Assembly (NCBI RefSeq): GCF_036227605.1
Contig: NZ_CP109487.1
Location: 5,433,001-5,497,000 of the forward strand
Length of the DNA stretch: 64,000 nt
Direction of reading: 5' to 3'
From: Streptomyces sp. NBC_01439
GTDB taxonomy: Bacteria; Actinomycetota; Actinomycetes; Streptomycetales; Streptomycetaceae
The translations under genes and the position numbers were made by a program. Positions 7,842 through 16,165 of this stretch are shown in pieces; within the stretch, counting starts at the first letter, position 1, and the number at the start of each line of letters is the position of its first letter. Below the pieces are notes generated by a model. It saw nothing but the letters and a program-made list of their open reading frames with translations, did no database searches and was not told the origin of the DNA.

Positions 7842-8905
7842 GAGGCGTCGTGTTCGACGGCAAGCAGGCTCAGGTGGTCGACGACCTGGAGATCCGGGAC
7901 CCGGGGCCGGGGGAGGTGCTGGTCGCGATCGGCGCGGCCGGGCTGTGCCACAGCGATCTGTCGGTGATCGACGGGACGATCCCCTTCCCCCCGCCGGTGG
8001 TGCTCGGGCACGAGGGCGCGGGGGTCGTGGAGGCGGTGGGCCCGGGCGTCACCCACGTGGTGCCGGGTGATCACGTGGCGCTGTCCACCCTGGCCAACTG
8101 CGGGGCGTGCGCGGACTGCGACCGGGGCCGGCCGACGATGTGCCGCAAGGCGATCGGGATGCCGGGCCAGCCGTTCTCGCGGGGCGGGACGCCGCTGTTC
8201 CAGTTCGCCTCCAACTCGGCCTTCGCCGAGCGCACGCTGGTCAAGGCCGTGCAGGCAGTGAAGATCCCGACCGACATCCCGCTGACCTCGGCGGCGCTCA
8301 TCGGCTGCGGGGTCCTCACCGGAGTGGGGGCGGTACTGAACCGGGCGCGGGTGGACCGCGGCGAGAGCGTGGTCGTCATAGGCACCGGCGGCATCGGGCT
8401 GAACGTGCTGCAAGGGGCCCGGATCGCGGGCGCCACGACGATCGTGGCGGTGGACGCGAACCCGGCGAAGGAGGCGGTGGCCGGGCAGTTCGGCGCCACG
8501 CACTTCATCGACGCGTCCGCCGTCGCCGACTCCTCGGCGGCGGTCCGCGAGATCCTGCCGACCGGCGCCGACCACGCCTTCGAGTGCGTGGGCAACGTCA
8601 AGCTGATCCGTCAGGCGATCGACCTCCTCGACCGGCACGGGCAGGCGGTCCTGCTGGGGGTGCCCGGCTTCCGCGAGGAGGCGTCGTTCCTCGTGTCGTC
8701 CATGTACCTGGACAAGACGATCATGGGCTGCCGGTACGGGTCCTCGCGCCCGCAGCGCGACATCGCGCTCTATGCCGAGCTCTACCGGCAGGGCAGGCTG
8801 CTGCTGGACGAACTGGTGACGGAGGTCTACCCGGTCGAGGACTTCGCCGAGGCCGTGGACGACGCCCACCACGGGCGGGTGGCCAGGGGCGTGCTCACCT
8901 TCTGA
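7838..8905 (+). CDS. Zinc-dependent alcohol dehydrogenase (MDR superfamily)
   Basis: 355-residue zinc alcohol dehydrogenase of the class III-like/AdhD group. Catalytic-zinc ligands lie in GLCHSDLSVIDG (Cys, about residue 36) and LGHEGAGVVE (His, about 58). Structural-zinc cysteines are in NCGACADCDRGRPTMC (about 87-102). The Rossmann motif is VIGTGGIGLNVLQGAR and the NAD-discriminating VAVDANPAK follows. The TTG start at 7838 gives MRGVVFDG, as expected for the family, and overlaps the upstream stop; a GTG at 7850 is possible. Last gene of the SDR-dehydrogenase-ADH operon, ended by the hairpin at 8935-8978. Likely oxidises an alcohol or aldehyde intermediate. Confidence 0.92.
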   Translation: MRGVVFDGKQAQVVDDLEIRDPGPGEVLVAIGAAGLCHSDLSVIDGTIPFPPPVVLGHEGAGVVEAVGPGVTHVVPGDHVALSTLANCGACADCDRGRPTMCRKAIGMPGQPFSRGGTPLFQFASNSAFAERTLVKAVQAVKIPTDIPLTSAALIGCGVLTGVGAVLNRARVDRGESVVVIGTGGIGLNVLQGARIAGATTIVAVDANPAKEAVAGQFGATHFIDASAVADSSAAVREILPTGADHAFECVGNVKLIRQAIDLLDRHGQAVLLGVPGFREEASFLVSSMYLDKTIMGCRYGSSRPQRDIALYAELYRQGRLLLDELVTEVYPVEDFAEAVDDAHHGRVARGVLTF

Positions 8906-8934
8906 CCCGGCGCCGCCGGTCCCCGGAAATGGCT

Positions 8935-8978
8935 CGGCTCCTGCGCCGGCGGGTGCGAACCCGCCGGCGCAGGAGCCG
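8935..8978. terminator. Strong bidirectional terminator
   Basis: A 20-bp perfect stem (8935-8954 with 8959-8978) closed by the four-base loop GCGA lies between the converging alcohol dehydrogenase and DD-carboxypeptidase genes. It should terminate both transcripts. Confidence 0.85.
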
Positions 8979-8993
8979 TCCACCGTGTCACCG

Positions 8994-9926
8994 TCAGTCG
9001 AGGACGTCCGGGATCGGGTCGGTGTTGCCGCGCTGCAGTGCCGCCCCGGAGCCGGCACTCGAACCGAGCGCCCAGTCCATGAGCTTCATCGAGTCCGCGT
9101 AGCGCTCCTCGTCGTTCAGCAGGACGCCGATGACGGTCTTGCCGTTGCGGGTCGCGGAGTAGACGAGGCACTTGCCCGCGGCGGAGCCGGTGCCGGTCTT
9201 GACGCCGATCGCACCCGGGTACGCGTAGCCGGTGGGACGCTCCCTGATCAGCAGGTTGCTGTTGCCCCACGTGGCGTCGGTCGAAGTGCCGCCCGTGCTG
9301 TAGGTCTTCGCGCCCACGATCTTCGGGAAGGTCACGCCCGACATCGCGTACTTGGTGAGCTTCGCCAGGTCGCGCGCGGTGGTGACGTTCTTGCCGGTCG
9401 GCGAGATGCCGTCGAAGGAGTCGTAGACCGTCTTGGTCATGCCCAGCGACTTCGCCTTGGCGTTCATCTGCGCGATGAAGTCCGCCGTGCGGGCCTGCGT
9501 GGTCGCGCCCTTGCCGAAGGTGTCGGCGAGCGCGTAGGCCGCGTCGCAGCCCGACGGGAGCATCAGCCCGTACAGCAGCTGGCGGACCGTCGGGGTGGAA
9601 CCCACCTTCAGGTGGGCGGAGCTCGCGCCCTCGCGGGCGACGTAGTCCAGGTACTCCTGCTTGATGGTGATCTTCTGGTCGTAGTTCAGGTTGGGCGTGC
9701 GCATCACGACCTGGGCGGTCATGATCTTCGTGGTGCTCGCCCCCTGCCGCTGGGTGTCGGCGTCCTTGCTGGCGAGCGTGGCCCCGCTGGTGCCGTCGAT
9801 CAGGATCGAGCCGGCGGCCGTGACGGGAGGTGCGGCGACCGGAGCCGCCGACGAGGACGGCGTGGCGGCCACCAGGAGGGCTCCGGTGGCGACCGTGACG
9901 GCAACGGCGCCGCGCGTGCGGCGCAT
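8994..9926 (-). CDS. D-alanyl-D-alanine carboxypeptidase (secreted, DacA-like)
   Basis: A 310-residue low-molecular-weight penicillin-binding protein that trims the terminal D-Ala from peptidoglycan stem peptides. It has a cleavable signal peptide (MRRTRGAVAVTVATGALLVA then SSSAAPVAA). The active-site motifs are S-T-T-K in GASTTKIMTAQ, S-G-C in LPSGCDAAYALAD (in place of the classical SxN) and K-T-G in VKTGTGSAAGKC. The ATG at 9926 is used because it begins the signal peptide; no good ribosome site is visible. There is no C-terminal amphipathic anchor, so the enzyme is probably released or only loosely held. It is a housekeeping cell-wall gene, unrelated to its catabolic neighbours. Confidence 0.92.
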   Translation of the reverse strand: MRRTRGAVAVTVATGALLVAATPSSSAAPVAAPPVTAAGSILIDGTSGATLASKDADTQRQGASTTKIMTAQVVMRTPNLNYDQKITIKQEYLDYVAREGASSAHLKVGSTPTVRQLLYGLMLPSGCDAAYALADTFGKGATTQARTADFIAQMNAKAKSLGMTKTVYDSFDGISPTGKNVTTARDLAKLTKYAMSGVTFPKIVGAKTYSTGGTSTDATWGNSNLLIRERPTGYAYPGAIGVKTGTGSAAGKCLVYSATRNGKTVIGVLLNDEERYADSMKLMDWALGSSAGSGAALQRGNTDPIPDVLD

Positions 9927-10111
9927 CAGGTTCAGTATCAAATCAAATCCCCGCGTATCCGAAGAATTCCGAAGGGGTTGGAACACCGAGGTGCTCCAGC
10001 CCCTGGGGAGCTTACGCAGCGGACGGGCGCGGGGACATCGAACTGCCGCAGGAAGACCGGCGGGCCGGCCCGTCGGCTCGTTTCGCCGATTCGGTTCGCC
10101 GACCCGGTCCG

Positions 10112-10744
10112 TCAGTCGGCGAGGCGTCCGAAGCGACCCTTGTGGAAGAGGAGCGGTTCGCCCTCGCCGGCCGCACCCATGGCCACCACCCGCCCCACGA
10201 CGATGAGGTGGTCCCCGCCGGTGTGGACGGCCTGGATGCGGCAGTCGATCCAGGCGGGCACGGCGTCGAGCTGCGGCGATCCCGTGACGGGGGCGGGCGT
10301 GTGGGTCACCCCGGCGAACTTGTCCGCGCCGCTGACGGCGAAGGACCGGCACAACTCGCCCTGTTCGGCACCGAGGATGTTGACGCAGAACACCCCGGCG
10401 CGGGCGATCCGCGGCCAGGTGGTCGACGTACGGGCCACCATGAAGGTGACCAGGGGCGGGTCGAGGGACAGCGAGGCGAACGACTGGCAGGCGAAGCCGG
10501 CCGGGCCCTGAGCGTCCTCGCCGGGCGGTGCCGTGATGACGGTGACCCCGCTGGCGAAGTTCCCCAATACGGCCCGGAACTCGGCGGGGGACACCGGCGC
10601 GCGCTCGTCCTCGCCGACCGCGCGCAGGTCGGGACGCGGCAGGGCGTCGACGGACCCGGCTTCCCGCTGCGCCGAGGCGGAGGTGGGGGAGCCCACTGAC
10701 CTGAGGTATCGGACGACGGTGGCCGCCATCCCTGCGTGTCCCAT
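10112..10744 (-). CDS. Flavin reductase-family protein
   Basis: 210-residue protein of the FMN-binding flavin reductase-like split-barrel family, which supplies reduced flavin to a two-component monooxygenase. Family features are FRAVLGNFASGVTVITA (about residues 57-73), GFACQSFASLSLDPPLVTFM (about 83-102) and the closing GEPLLFHKGRFGRL. The first ~45 residues are extra and probably flexible. HsaB of steroid catabolism belongs to this family, but no HsaA-like oxygenase is in the window. ATG at 10744 is used; ATG at 10729 is an alternative. A perfect 15-bp operator lies 18 bases upstream of the start. Confidence 0.85.
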   Translation of the reverse strand: MGHAGMAATVVRYLRSVGSPTSASAQREAGSVDALPRPDLRAVGEDERAPVSPAEFRAVLGNFASGVTVITAPPGEDAQGPAGFACQSFASLSLDPPLVTFMVARTSTTWPRIARAGVFCVNILGAEQGELCRSFAVSGADKFAGVTHTPAPVTGSPQLDAVPAWIDCRIQAVHTGGDHLIVVGRVVAMGAAGEGEPLLFHKGRFGRLAD

Positions 10745-10761
10745 CACACTCACGATTGAAG

Positions 10762-10776
10762 CTGACGATGCGTCAG
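10762..10776. promoter_or_regulatory. Palindromic operator, site 2 (flavin reductase promoter)
   Basis: CTGACGATGCGTCAG is a perfect match to CTGACG-N3-CGTCAG, placed 18 bases before the flavin reductase start on the minus strand. Confidence 0.8.
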
Positions 10777-10807
10777 ATAGGAAGGGTGGTGCGGGATCCG
10801 GCCTTGT

Positions 10808-10864
10808 TTGAACATGTTCAAGTCGGGTGTATGGTGGGGTCGAAGGGCCATTGAACGCGTTCAA
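10808..10864. promoter_or_regulatory. Two identical-arm palindromes TTGAAC-N2-GTTCAA
   Basis: Perfect 14-bp palindromes at 10808-10821 and 10851-10864, centres 43 bp apart (four helical turns), lie upstream of the membrane protein gene at 10889, with a TATGGT-like -10 between them. Both also fit the published KstR pattern TnnAACnnGTTnnA of mycobacteria. They are a different motif from the CTGACG operator and imply a second, TetR-like repressor acting on two sites. Confidence 0.65.
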
Positions 10865-10888
10865 GTGAGTTGAGTTGAGGTGGGTGTC

Positions 10889-11803
10889 GTGGCGGGGAGG
10901 GCATGCGAGCCGGGTGTGGAACGCCCCTCGTGGTGGGCGTCGGCGCCCGGAGCCGAGGCCGTGTTCGCCGTGGAGATGATCGTCGGCCTGACCGTCTGGG
11001 TCGCCGTGCCGGACTCCGGTGACACCTATGGCCAAACGGTATGGGCGCTTGCGGTCGTCTTCCTGTTCCTGGTGCTGAGCGTGCTCGCCCCCGTGGTGTT
11101 CCTGGGCCTCGGCCTCCTGCACGCCCTGGTCTTCACCCGGCCGGCCCTCGCCCTCGCCCGCAGGACCGGCCGCGCCGCAGCCGCGGTGGCCTGGCTCTGC
11201 TCGGTGTCAGCGGTGTCCGCCCTGCTCGCCCGGTTCGCCGGAGCCCCGTACCTCGAGGCCCTGGCCTGGATCGCGGGCATCGGTGTGCCGCCCCTGCTGG
11301 TGGCCCACCTGGCGCACCGGTCGGGAACGCGGCCCGGCACGCTGGTGGCGAGGGCGGGCATCGCCACTCCCGTACTCGTCCTCGTGGCAGCCGCGGTCGT
11401 GGCGGCCATGAGCGACGCCGGAGCCTTCAAGACCTACGAGCCACCGACCCTGGTCCGCGCCCAGTACGTCGGCGAGTGGCGCGGGGACGACGGCGACGGG
11501 GCGGTCCGGCTGTACGAGGGCGGCGACGCAGCGGTCGAACGCGTGGCGGTGCACCACTTCGACGGTTCCGTCACGTACTGCACTGCCACCGGCACCTGGA
11601 CGGAACGCGCAGACGATCCCCGAACCGGGACGCGGGCAGGGGTGGAGATCGACGTGAGCCACTGCTCCGGATGGGAGAAGACCTGGCAGGTGACCGGCAC
11701 CGCGGCGCGTCCGGCACTGTTCCACCTGGTCGGCGACCCGGACGCCGGGGACGTACGGATCCTGCGCCGCACCGGCACGGTGGTGACGCCCCCACACGGG
11801 TGA
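10889..11803 (+). CDS. Membrane protein of unknown function
   Basis: About 304 residues. Four hydrophobic segments are visible in the first half (around AVFAVEMIVGLTVWVAV, WALAVVFLFLVLSVLAPVV, an Ala-rich segment near WLCSVSAVSALLA, and VLVLVAAAVVAAM), followed by a soluble C-terminal half beginning TYEPPTLVRAQYVGEWRG that contains two spaced cysteines (VTYCTA, SHCSGW). The family is not recognised. GTG at 10889 is preferred because GAGG lies eight bases upstream; GTG at 10880 is also in frame. Two TTGAAC-N2-GTTCAA palindromes precede it, so its expression is probably repressor-controlled. Confidence 0.7.
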   Translation: MAGRACEPGVERPSWWASAPGAEAVFAVEMIVGLTVWVAVPDSGDTYGQTVWALAVVFLFLVLSVLAPVVFLGLGLLHALVFTRPALALARRTGRAAAAVAWLCSVSAVSALLARFAGAPYLEALAWIAGIGVPPLLVAHLAHRSGTRPGTLVARAGIATPVLVLVAAAVVAAMSDAGAFKTYEPPTLVRAQYVGEWRGDDGDGAVRLYEGGDAAVERVAVHHFDGSVTYCTATGTWTERADDPRTGTRAGVEIDVSHCSGWEKTWQVTGTAARPALFHLVGDPDAGDVRILRRTGTVVTPPHG

Positions 11804-11900
11804 AACCGGCCGGCCGGGCGGCTCCGCGGGCCCCGGCGCGGGTGGAGGCTCGGCATCGTGGCAGCGACCTCGTACCGCCGCCGTACTCCCGGGAGGACCC

Positions 11901-12686
11901 ATGCTCGGCACCGACTTCACCACCGGATCACCCAACTGGCTCGACCTCGGCAGCCCCGACACCGCGGCGGCCGCCGCGTTCTACGGCGCCGTCCTCGGCT
12001 GGGAGTTCGTCTCCGCCGGACCGGAGGCGGGCGGGTACGGGTTCTTCCAGGTGGACGGCAAGACCGTCGCCGCACTCGGGCCGCTCACCGAGGAGGGGGC
12101 CGGCTCCGCCTGGATGCAGCACTTCATGACCCCCGACATCCAGGCCACCGCCACGGCCGTCACCGCCGGCGGCGGCACGGTCCGGATGGAACCCATGGAC
12201 GTCATGGGGGAGGGCTGGCTGGCCCAGTTCACCGACCCGCAGGGCGCCGAGTTCGCCTGCTGGCAGCCCGGGAACACCGCCGGGCTCCAGCTGACCTCCG
12301 CCGACAACTCGCTGGTGTGGACGGAGCTCCACGTGCCGGACCCCGTCGCCGACATCTCCTTCTACGCCGGGCTGTTCGGCTGGCGCAGCGCCGAGATGCC
12401 CGCACCCGGAATGACGTACCGGGTGCTGAGCACCGCCGACGGTGACCAGCAGGACGCCTCCTTCGGCGGGGTCGCCCCCTTCCTGGGGGAGGGCGGGGAG
12501 GAGCATGCGCGCTGGGTGCCGTACTTCGCTTCGGCGGACGTCGACGCCACCGTCGCGGCGGCCAGGGCGGGCGGCGGGACGGTGGTCATGCCGGCCACCG
12601 ACCTCCCCGAGGTCGGCCGGATCGCCTGGCTGGCCGACCCGGCCGGAGCGGTGTTCGCGCTGCTCAAGCCCGACCCGCGGATGTAG
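11901..12686 (+). CDS. VOC-family protein with two glyoxalase-like domains
   Basis: 261-residue protein made of two vicinal-oxygen-chelate domains (about residues 5-125 and 135-258), like the streptomycete glyoxalase/hydroxylase proteins of this size. The first domain opens with GSPNWLDLGSPDTAAAAAFY and ends with PQGAEFACWQPG; the second with LVWTELHVPDPVADISFYAG and ends with DPAGAVFALLKP. Such proteins bind a metal and small ligands; the substrate cannot be inferred. ATG start with GGGAGGA upstream. Monocistronic, and it converges on the enoyl-CoA hydratase gene. Confidence 0.88.
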   Translation: MLGTDFTTGSPNWLDLGSPDTAAAAAFYGAVLGWEFVSAGPEAGGYGFFQVDGKTVAALGPLTEEGAGSAWMQHFMTPDIQATATAVTAGGGTVRMEPMDVMGEGWLAQFTDPQGAEFACWQPGNTAGLQLTSADNSLVWTELHVPDPVADISFYAGLFGWRSAEMPAPGMTYRVLSTADGDQQDASFGGVAPFLGEGGEEHARWVPYFASADVDATVAAARAGGGTVVMPATDLPEVGRIAWLADPAGAVFALLKPDPRM

Positions 12687-12716
12687 TGCGCCGTCGCGCG
12701 CGCCGGGGCGCCGGGG

Positions 12717-13520
12717 TCAACGGCCGAGGTACTTGGGCGTACGGCGCTCCACGAAGCTCGCCACGCCCTCGTTGGCGTCGGCGGTCGTCATGTTGATCTC
12801 CTGAGCGGTGGCTTCGGCGGCCAGCGCGGCCGCCCGGTCGCCGTCCAGGGAGGCATTGACCAGCTGCTTGGTCATGGCCAGGGCCCGGGTGGGCCCCTGG
12901 GCGAGCCGCTCCGCCCACTCCCGTGCCGTCGCCTCCAACTCCTCGGCCGGAACCACCCGGTTGACCAGGCCCAGGCGCTCGGCTTCGGAGGCCGGTACGG
13001 CGTCGCCGAAGAACATCAGCTCCTTGGCCTTCTGCGGGCCCACCAGCCGGGGCAGCAGGTACGCTCCCCCGCCGTCGGGAACCAGGCCGCGACGGACGAA
13101 CACCTCGATGAACCGGGCCCCTTCGGCGGCGATCACGAGGTCGCACGCGAGGGCGAGGTGGGCTCCGATGCCGGCGGCCGTGCCGTTGACGGCGGCGAGG
13201 ACGGGCTTCTCGCAGTCGAGGACGGCGGTGATCAGGCGCTGCGCGCCGAGGCGGATCATCCGGGCGACGTCGCCGGCGATGCGTTCCCCACCGGCAGCGG
13301 GGCCGCCGCGCAGGTCGGCGCCCGCGCAGAAGCCCTTGCCGGTGGCGGTGACGACGACGGCCCGCACGGCCGGGTCGGTGGAGGCCTCGGCGAGCAGCGC
13401 GACGACGCGCTCGCGCTGGTCCCAGGTGACGGCGTTCATCGCCCCGGGGCGGTTGAGGGTGATCCACGAGACGTTGCTCTCGATGCGGTGGAGGACTTCG
13501 TCCTCGGGGGCGGCGGTCAT
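12717..13520 (-). CDS. Enoyl-CoA hydratase/isomerase
   Basis: 267-residue crotonase-fold enzyme that adds water to, or isomerises, an enoyl-CoA. It has ITLNRPGAMNAVTWDQRE (CoA-binding start), the first oxyanion-hole strand CAGADLRGG, the second oxyanion region AAVNGTAAGIGAHLALACDL and the loop FIEVFVRRGLVPDGGGAYLL. The Ala-Gly-Ile-Gly and Pro-Asp-Gly-Gly segments support a functional active site; the loop residue before PDGG is Val, so the acidic catalytic residue is shifted relative to classical hydratases. ATG start with AGGGAG upstream. No operator copy lies directly before it, but an acyl-CoA synthetase gene of the regulon follows on the same strand. Confidence 0.88.
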   Translation of the reverse strand: MTAAPEDEVLHRIESNVSWITLNRPGAMNAVTWDQRERVVALLAEASTDPAVRAVVVTATGKGFCAGADLRGGPAAGGERIAGDVARMIRLGAQRLITAVLDCEKPVLAAVNGTAAGIGAHLALACDLVIAAEGARFIEVFVRRGLVPDGGGAYLLPRLVGPQKAKELMFFGDAVPASEAERLGLVNRVVPAEELEATAREWAERLAQGPTRALAMTKQLVNASLDGDRAAALAAEATAQEINMTTADANEGVASFVERRTPKYLGR

Positions 13521-13642
13521 GGGCCTGGCTCCCTTCGTGGTCGGTGGTTGCGGCCGTGGCCGGGTGCCGTGGCCGGGTGCCGGTCGCCGCTGCGCGGAGC
13601 CTGCCCCGCCCCGGACCCCGTACGTGCGCTTCGCGCCCGTGC

Positions 13643-13691
13643 CCTCAAACGCCGGGCGGGCTGGATCCTTCAGCCTCGCCGGCGATTGAGG
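13643..13691. repeat. Streptomyces-type intergenic palindromic repeat
   Basis: A palindromic segment running from CCTCAAACGCCGGGCGGGCT to CAGCCTCGCCGGCGATTGAGG-like sequence, with CCTCAA and TTGAGG at its ends. I recognise this as a repeat that is dispersed between genes in streptomycetes. Here it probably terminates the hydratase/synthetase region. Confidence 0.6.
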
Positions 13692-13740
13692 CGCGGGTCC
13701 GGGCGGAGCCCGGGAAACGGCTCGCGGGGCCGGCGCAGCG

Positions 13741-15975
13741 TCAGCGGCAGATGGCGAGGGCGTCCAGGGCCACCGCCCCCTGCCCCCGGGGGAGGACCAT
13801 CAGGGGGTTGATGTCCAGCTCGGACAGCTCGTCGCCCAGTTCGAGGGCCATCCGCTGGATCCGCAGGACGACCTCCACCAGGGCGTCCACATCGGCCGGG
13901 GGCGCCCCCCGTACGCCCTCCAGCAGCGCGTGCCCGCGCAGCTCCCTCAGCATCGCCCGCGCCTGGTCCTCGCCGAACGGCGGCACGCGGACCGCCGCGT
14001 CGTGCAGGACCTCCACCAGGACCCCGCCCAACCCGACGGTGACGGTGGGGCCGAAGAGGTCGTCCTGGGTCACGCCGACGACCATTTCCACGCCCCGCTC
14101 CACCATCTGGCACACCAGGATCCCGTCGAGCGGCACGTTCTCGTAGCGCGCGATGTCGGTCAGCTCCCGGTACGCGTCACGGATCTGGCTCGCCGAGGTC
14201 AGACCGATCTTCACCAGGCCGAGTTCCGTCTTGTGGCCCAGCTGCGGACCCGAGGCCTTCATCACCACCGGGTAGCCGACCAGCCCGGCGGCGCGGACGG
14301 CCGCCGCCGCGCTGGTCACCAGCTGCTCGCGGGGGACCCGTATCCCGTAGGCGCGCAGGAGCTGCTTCGCCGCGTGCTCGCTGAGCTGCTGGGACGGCCG
14401 CATGAGGGCCTGTGCCTTGCGGTACGAGGGCGAGGGCGTGCGCGGTGCGTCCTCGAAGGGGGAGCGGTAGCGGGCGGTGAAGCGGTGGTGGCCGAGGTAG
14501 GCGCGTACGGCGGTGATGCAGTTGCCGAAGGTACGGAAGGTGGCCACGCGGGAGGAGCCGAGGAGGGTGGTGCGGTAGGCGTCCTCGGTGCCGACGGGGG
14601 AGCCCCAGATCACGCAGATCAGCTTGTCGCTCTGCTCGGCGGCGTCCACCAGGTCCTGGGCGAGCTTGTCGCTCATGGGCGGGAAGGGGCCGGTGATCGG
14701 GCAGATCAGGACCCCGACGGCGGGGTCGGCGAGGATCGCGTCGATGATCTTGCGGCCGCGCCAGTCGCCGACCGGGTGGCCGCCGTTGTCGACGGGGTTG
14801 GCGACGTTCAGGTACTCGGGGATCCACTGGTGGAGCTCGTCCTGCTTGGCCTGCGAGAGGGCGGGCAGGGTCAGGCCCGCCTCCGTGGCCAGGTCGGAGA
14901 AGTGGGCCCCGGTGCCGCCGGAGATGGAGTAGACGACGACCCCGTCCGCCGTGGGCCTGCGGGCCCGGGCGAGCAGTGCGGCGGTGTCCTGGAGTTCGTC
15001 GAGGCCGTCGACGCGGATGACGCCGAACTGGCGCATGGCGGCGTCCACGACGGTGTCGGCGCCGGTCAGCTTCCCGGTGTGGGAGGCCGCCGTGCGGGCG
15101 CCGGTCTCGGTGCGGCCCACCTTGACGGCCACGACGGGGACGCCGTTGCGCGCGGCGTGGTCGGCGGCGAGCAGGAAGGACCGGCCGTCCTTGAGGCCCT
15201 CCACGTAGCAGGCGATGGCCCCGACTTCGGGCTGCTCGGCGAAGTAGGAGATGAAGTCGGAGGTCTCCAGGTCCGCCTCGTTGCCGGTGGGTGCCCAGTG
15301 GGAGAGCCGGATGCCCAGCTCCTGGAGGGTGTAGACGGGTCGGCCCTGGTGGCCGGACTGGGTGATGAGGGCGATGGCCGGGCCGTCGAGGTCCTCGCGG
15401 AACTCCTGGAAGGCGTTGAGGTTGGTGTTCGGGCCGAGCAGGCGCAGGCCGGAGCCCCGGACGGCGGCGCCGAGCCGTTCTTGGGCGGCGGCTCCCGCGT
15501 CGCCGGTCTCGGCGAAGCCGGAGGCGAAGGCGACCGCGAACTTGACCTTGGTCTCGGCCAGTTCCTGGATGACGGGGAGCGGGTCGGCGACGAGGAGGAC
15601 GGCGAGGTCCACCTGTTCGGGCAGGTCGGCCACGGAGGCGTGACAGGTCAGCCCGAAGACGGTGGGGCGGGTGGGGTGCACGGGGTGGATCCGGGCGCCG
15701 ACGCGCTCCGCCCAGGCGATGAGCTGGCGGGTGATGCCGGTGTTCGGCCGGCCCTCCGCGTCGGAGGCGCCGATGACGGCCACGGATTCGGGTCGGAAGA
15801 ACCGGTCCAGGTCGGGGACCTCGGCGTGCAGCGGTCGTCCGCTGACGTCCAGGGGGACCGCGTCGTCGGCGGAGGGGGCCGCCGACGAATGGACGGCGGT
15901 CCTGGGAGACTCCCCGCAGGCCTCGACACGTGCGCGGAAGTCGGTGGTGAGGGTGCCGTGAGTAGATCCAAGCAT
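13741..15975 (-). CDS. ADP-forming acyl-CoA synthetase (acetate-CoA ligase family)
   Basis: 744-residue fused alpha-beta NDP-forming acyl-CoA synthetase. Order of domains: a CoA-binding Rossmann domain (FFRPESVAVIGASDAEGRPN, about residues 59-78), a succinyl-CoA-ligase-like region with the probable phospho-histidine in RTAASHTGKLTGAD (about 292-305), and a C-terminal ATP-grasp (about 525-744) with YPVVMKASGPQLGHKTELG. It would activate a free acid using ATP with release of ADP. Two copies of the 15-bp operator lie 46-85 bases upstream, making it the most heavily marked promoter of the proposed regulon. The ATG at 15975 gives a ~50-residue polar leader before the first domain. Confidence 0.88.
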   Translation of the reverse strand: MLGSTHGTLTTDFRARVEACGESPRTAVHSSAAPSADDAVPLDVSGRPLHAEVPDLDRFFRPESVAVIGASDAEGRPNTGITRQLIAWAERVGARIHPVHPTRPTVFGLTCHASVADLPEQVDLAVLLVADPLPVIQELAETKVKFAVAFASGFAETGDAGAAAQERLGAAVRGSGLRLLGPNTNLNAFQEFREDLDGPAIALITQSGHQGRPVYTLQELGIRLSHWAPTGNEADLETSDFISYFAEQPEVGAIACYVEGLKDGRSFLLAADHAARNGVPVVAVKVGRTETGARTAASHTGKLTGADTVVDAAMRQFGVIRVDGLDELQDTAALLARARRPTADGVVVYSISGGTGAHFSDLATEAGLTLPALSQAKQDELHQWIPEYLNVANPVDNGGHPVGDWRGRKIIDAILADPAVGVLICPITGPFPPMSDKLAQDLVDAAEQSDKLICVIWGSPVGTEDAYRTTLLGSSRVATFRTFGNCITAVRAYLGHHRFTARYRSPFEDAPRTPSPSYRKAQALMRPSQQLSEHAAKQLLRAYGIRVPREQLVTSAAAAVRAAGLVGYPVVMKASGPQLGHKTELGLVKIGLTSASQIRDAYRELTDIARYENVPLDGILVCQMVERGVEMVVGVTQDDLFGPTVTVGLGGVLVEVLHDAAVRVPPFGEDQARAMLRELRGHALLEGVRGAPPADVDALVEVVLRIQRMALELGDELSELDINPLMVLPRGQGAVALDALAICR

Positions 15976-16021
15976 CGTTGCCGCCCGCTCCTGCTCGATG
16001 AACCTCGATGGAACTCGATAA

Positions 16022-16036
16022 CTGACGTGTAGTCAG
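16022..16036. promoter_or_regulatory. Palindromic operator, site 3a (acyl-CoA synthetase promoter)
   Basis: CTGACGTGTAGTCAG matches CTGACG-N3-CGTCAG with one mismatch in the right arm. It lies 46 bases upstream of the synthetase start. Confidence 0.75.
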
Positions 16037-16045
16037 ATTACTGAA

Positions 16046-16060
16046 CTGACGTGCCGTCAG
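16046..16060. promoter_or_regulatory. Palindromic operator, site 3b (acyl-CoA synthetase promoter)
   Basis: CTGACGTGCCGTCAG is a perfect match, centred 24 bp from site 3a. The pair could bind two repressor dimers. The TnpB element's right end lies about 40 bp beyond it, so the insertion spared the operator. Confidence 0.8.
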
Positions 16061-16097
16061 GAACAGGGCTGCGCAGGAAAGGTGTGGAGGTGGTGTG

Positions 16098-16165
16098 TTG
16101 AATCCTCCCCTCCCTGAAGGGGGGGATTCTTCACCCTCCAGGGCTGATCGGGGATTTCTGGCTCA
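16098..16165 (-). ncRNA. Predicted omega-RNA 3' end / right end of the TnpB element
   Basis: In this family the 3' part of tnpB and the element's right end are transcribed into the guide RNA. The segment holds an 11-bp stem (GAATCCTCCCC at 16100-16110 with 16119-16129, one G-U pair). The guide would be the ~20 bases outside the element, 16078-16097, which belong to the acyl-CoA synthetase promoter region. This is inferred from family knowledge; no transcript evidence is available. Confidence 0.5.

Noticed and set aside
8994..9926. The S-G-C motif of the DD-carboxypeptidase as a defect
   Set aside because: As far as I recall, the SxN position is often Cys in this streptomycete subgroup, and all other motifs are intact.
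13930..16032. 700-codon plus-strand frame opposite the acyl-CoA synthetase
   Set aside because: Shadow of the minus-strand gene; no family resemblance.
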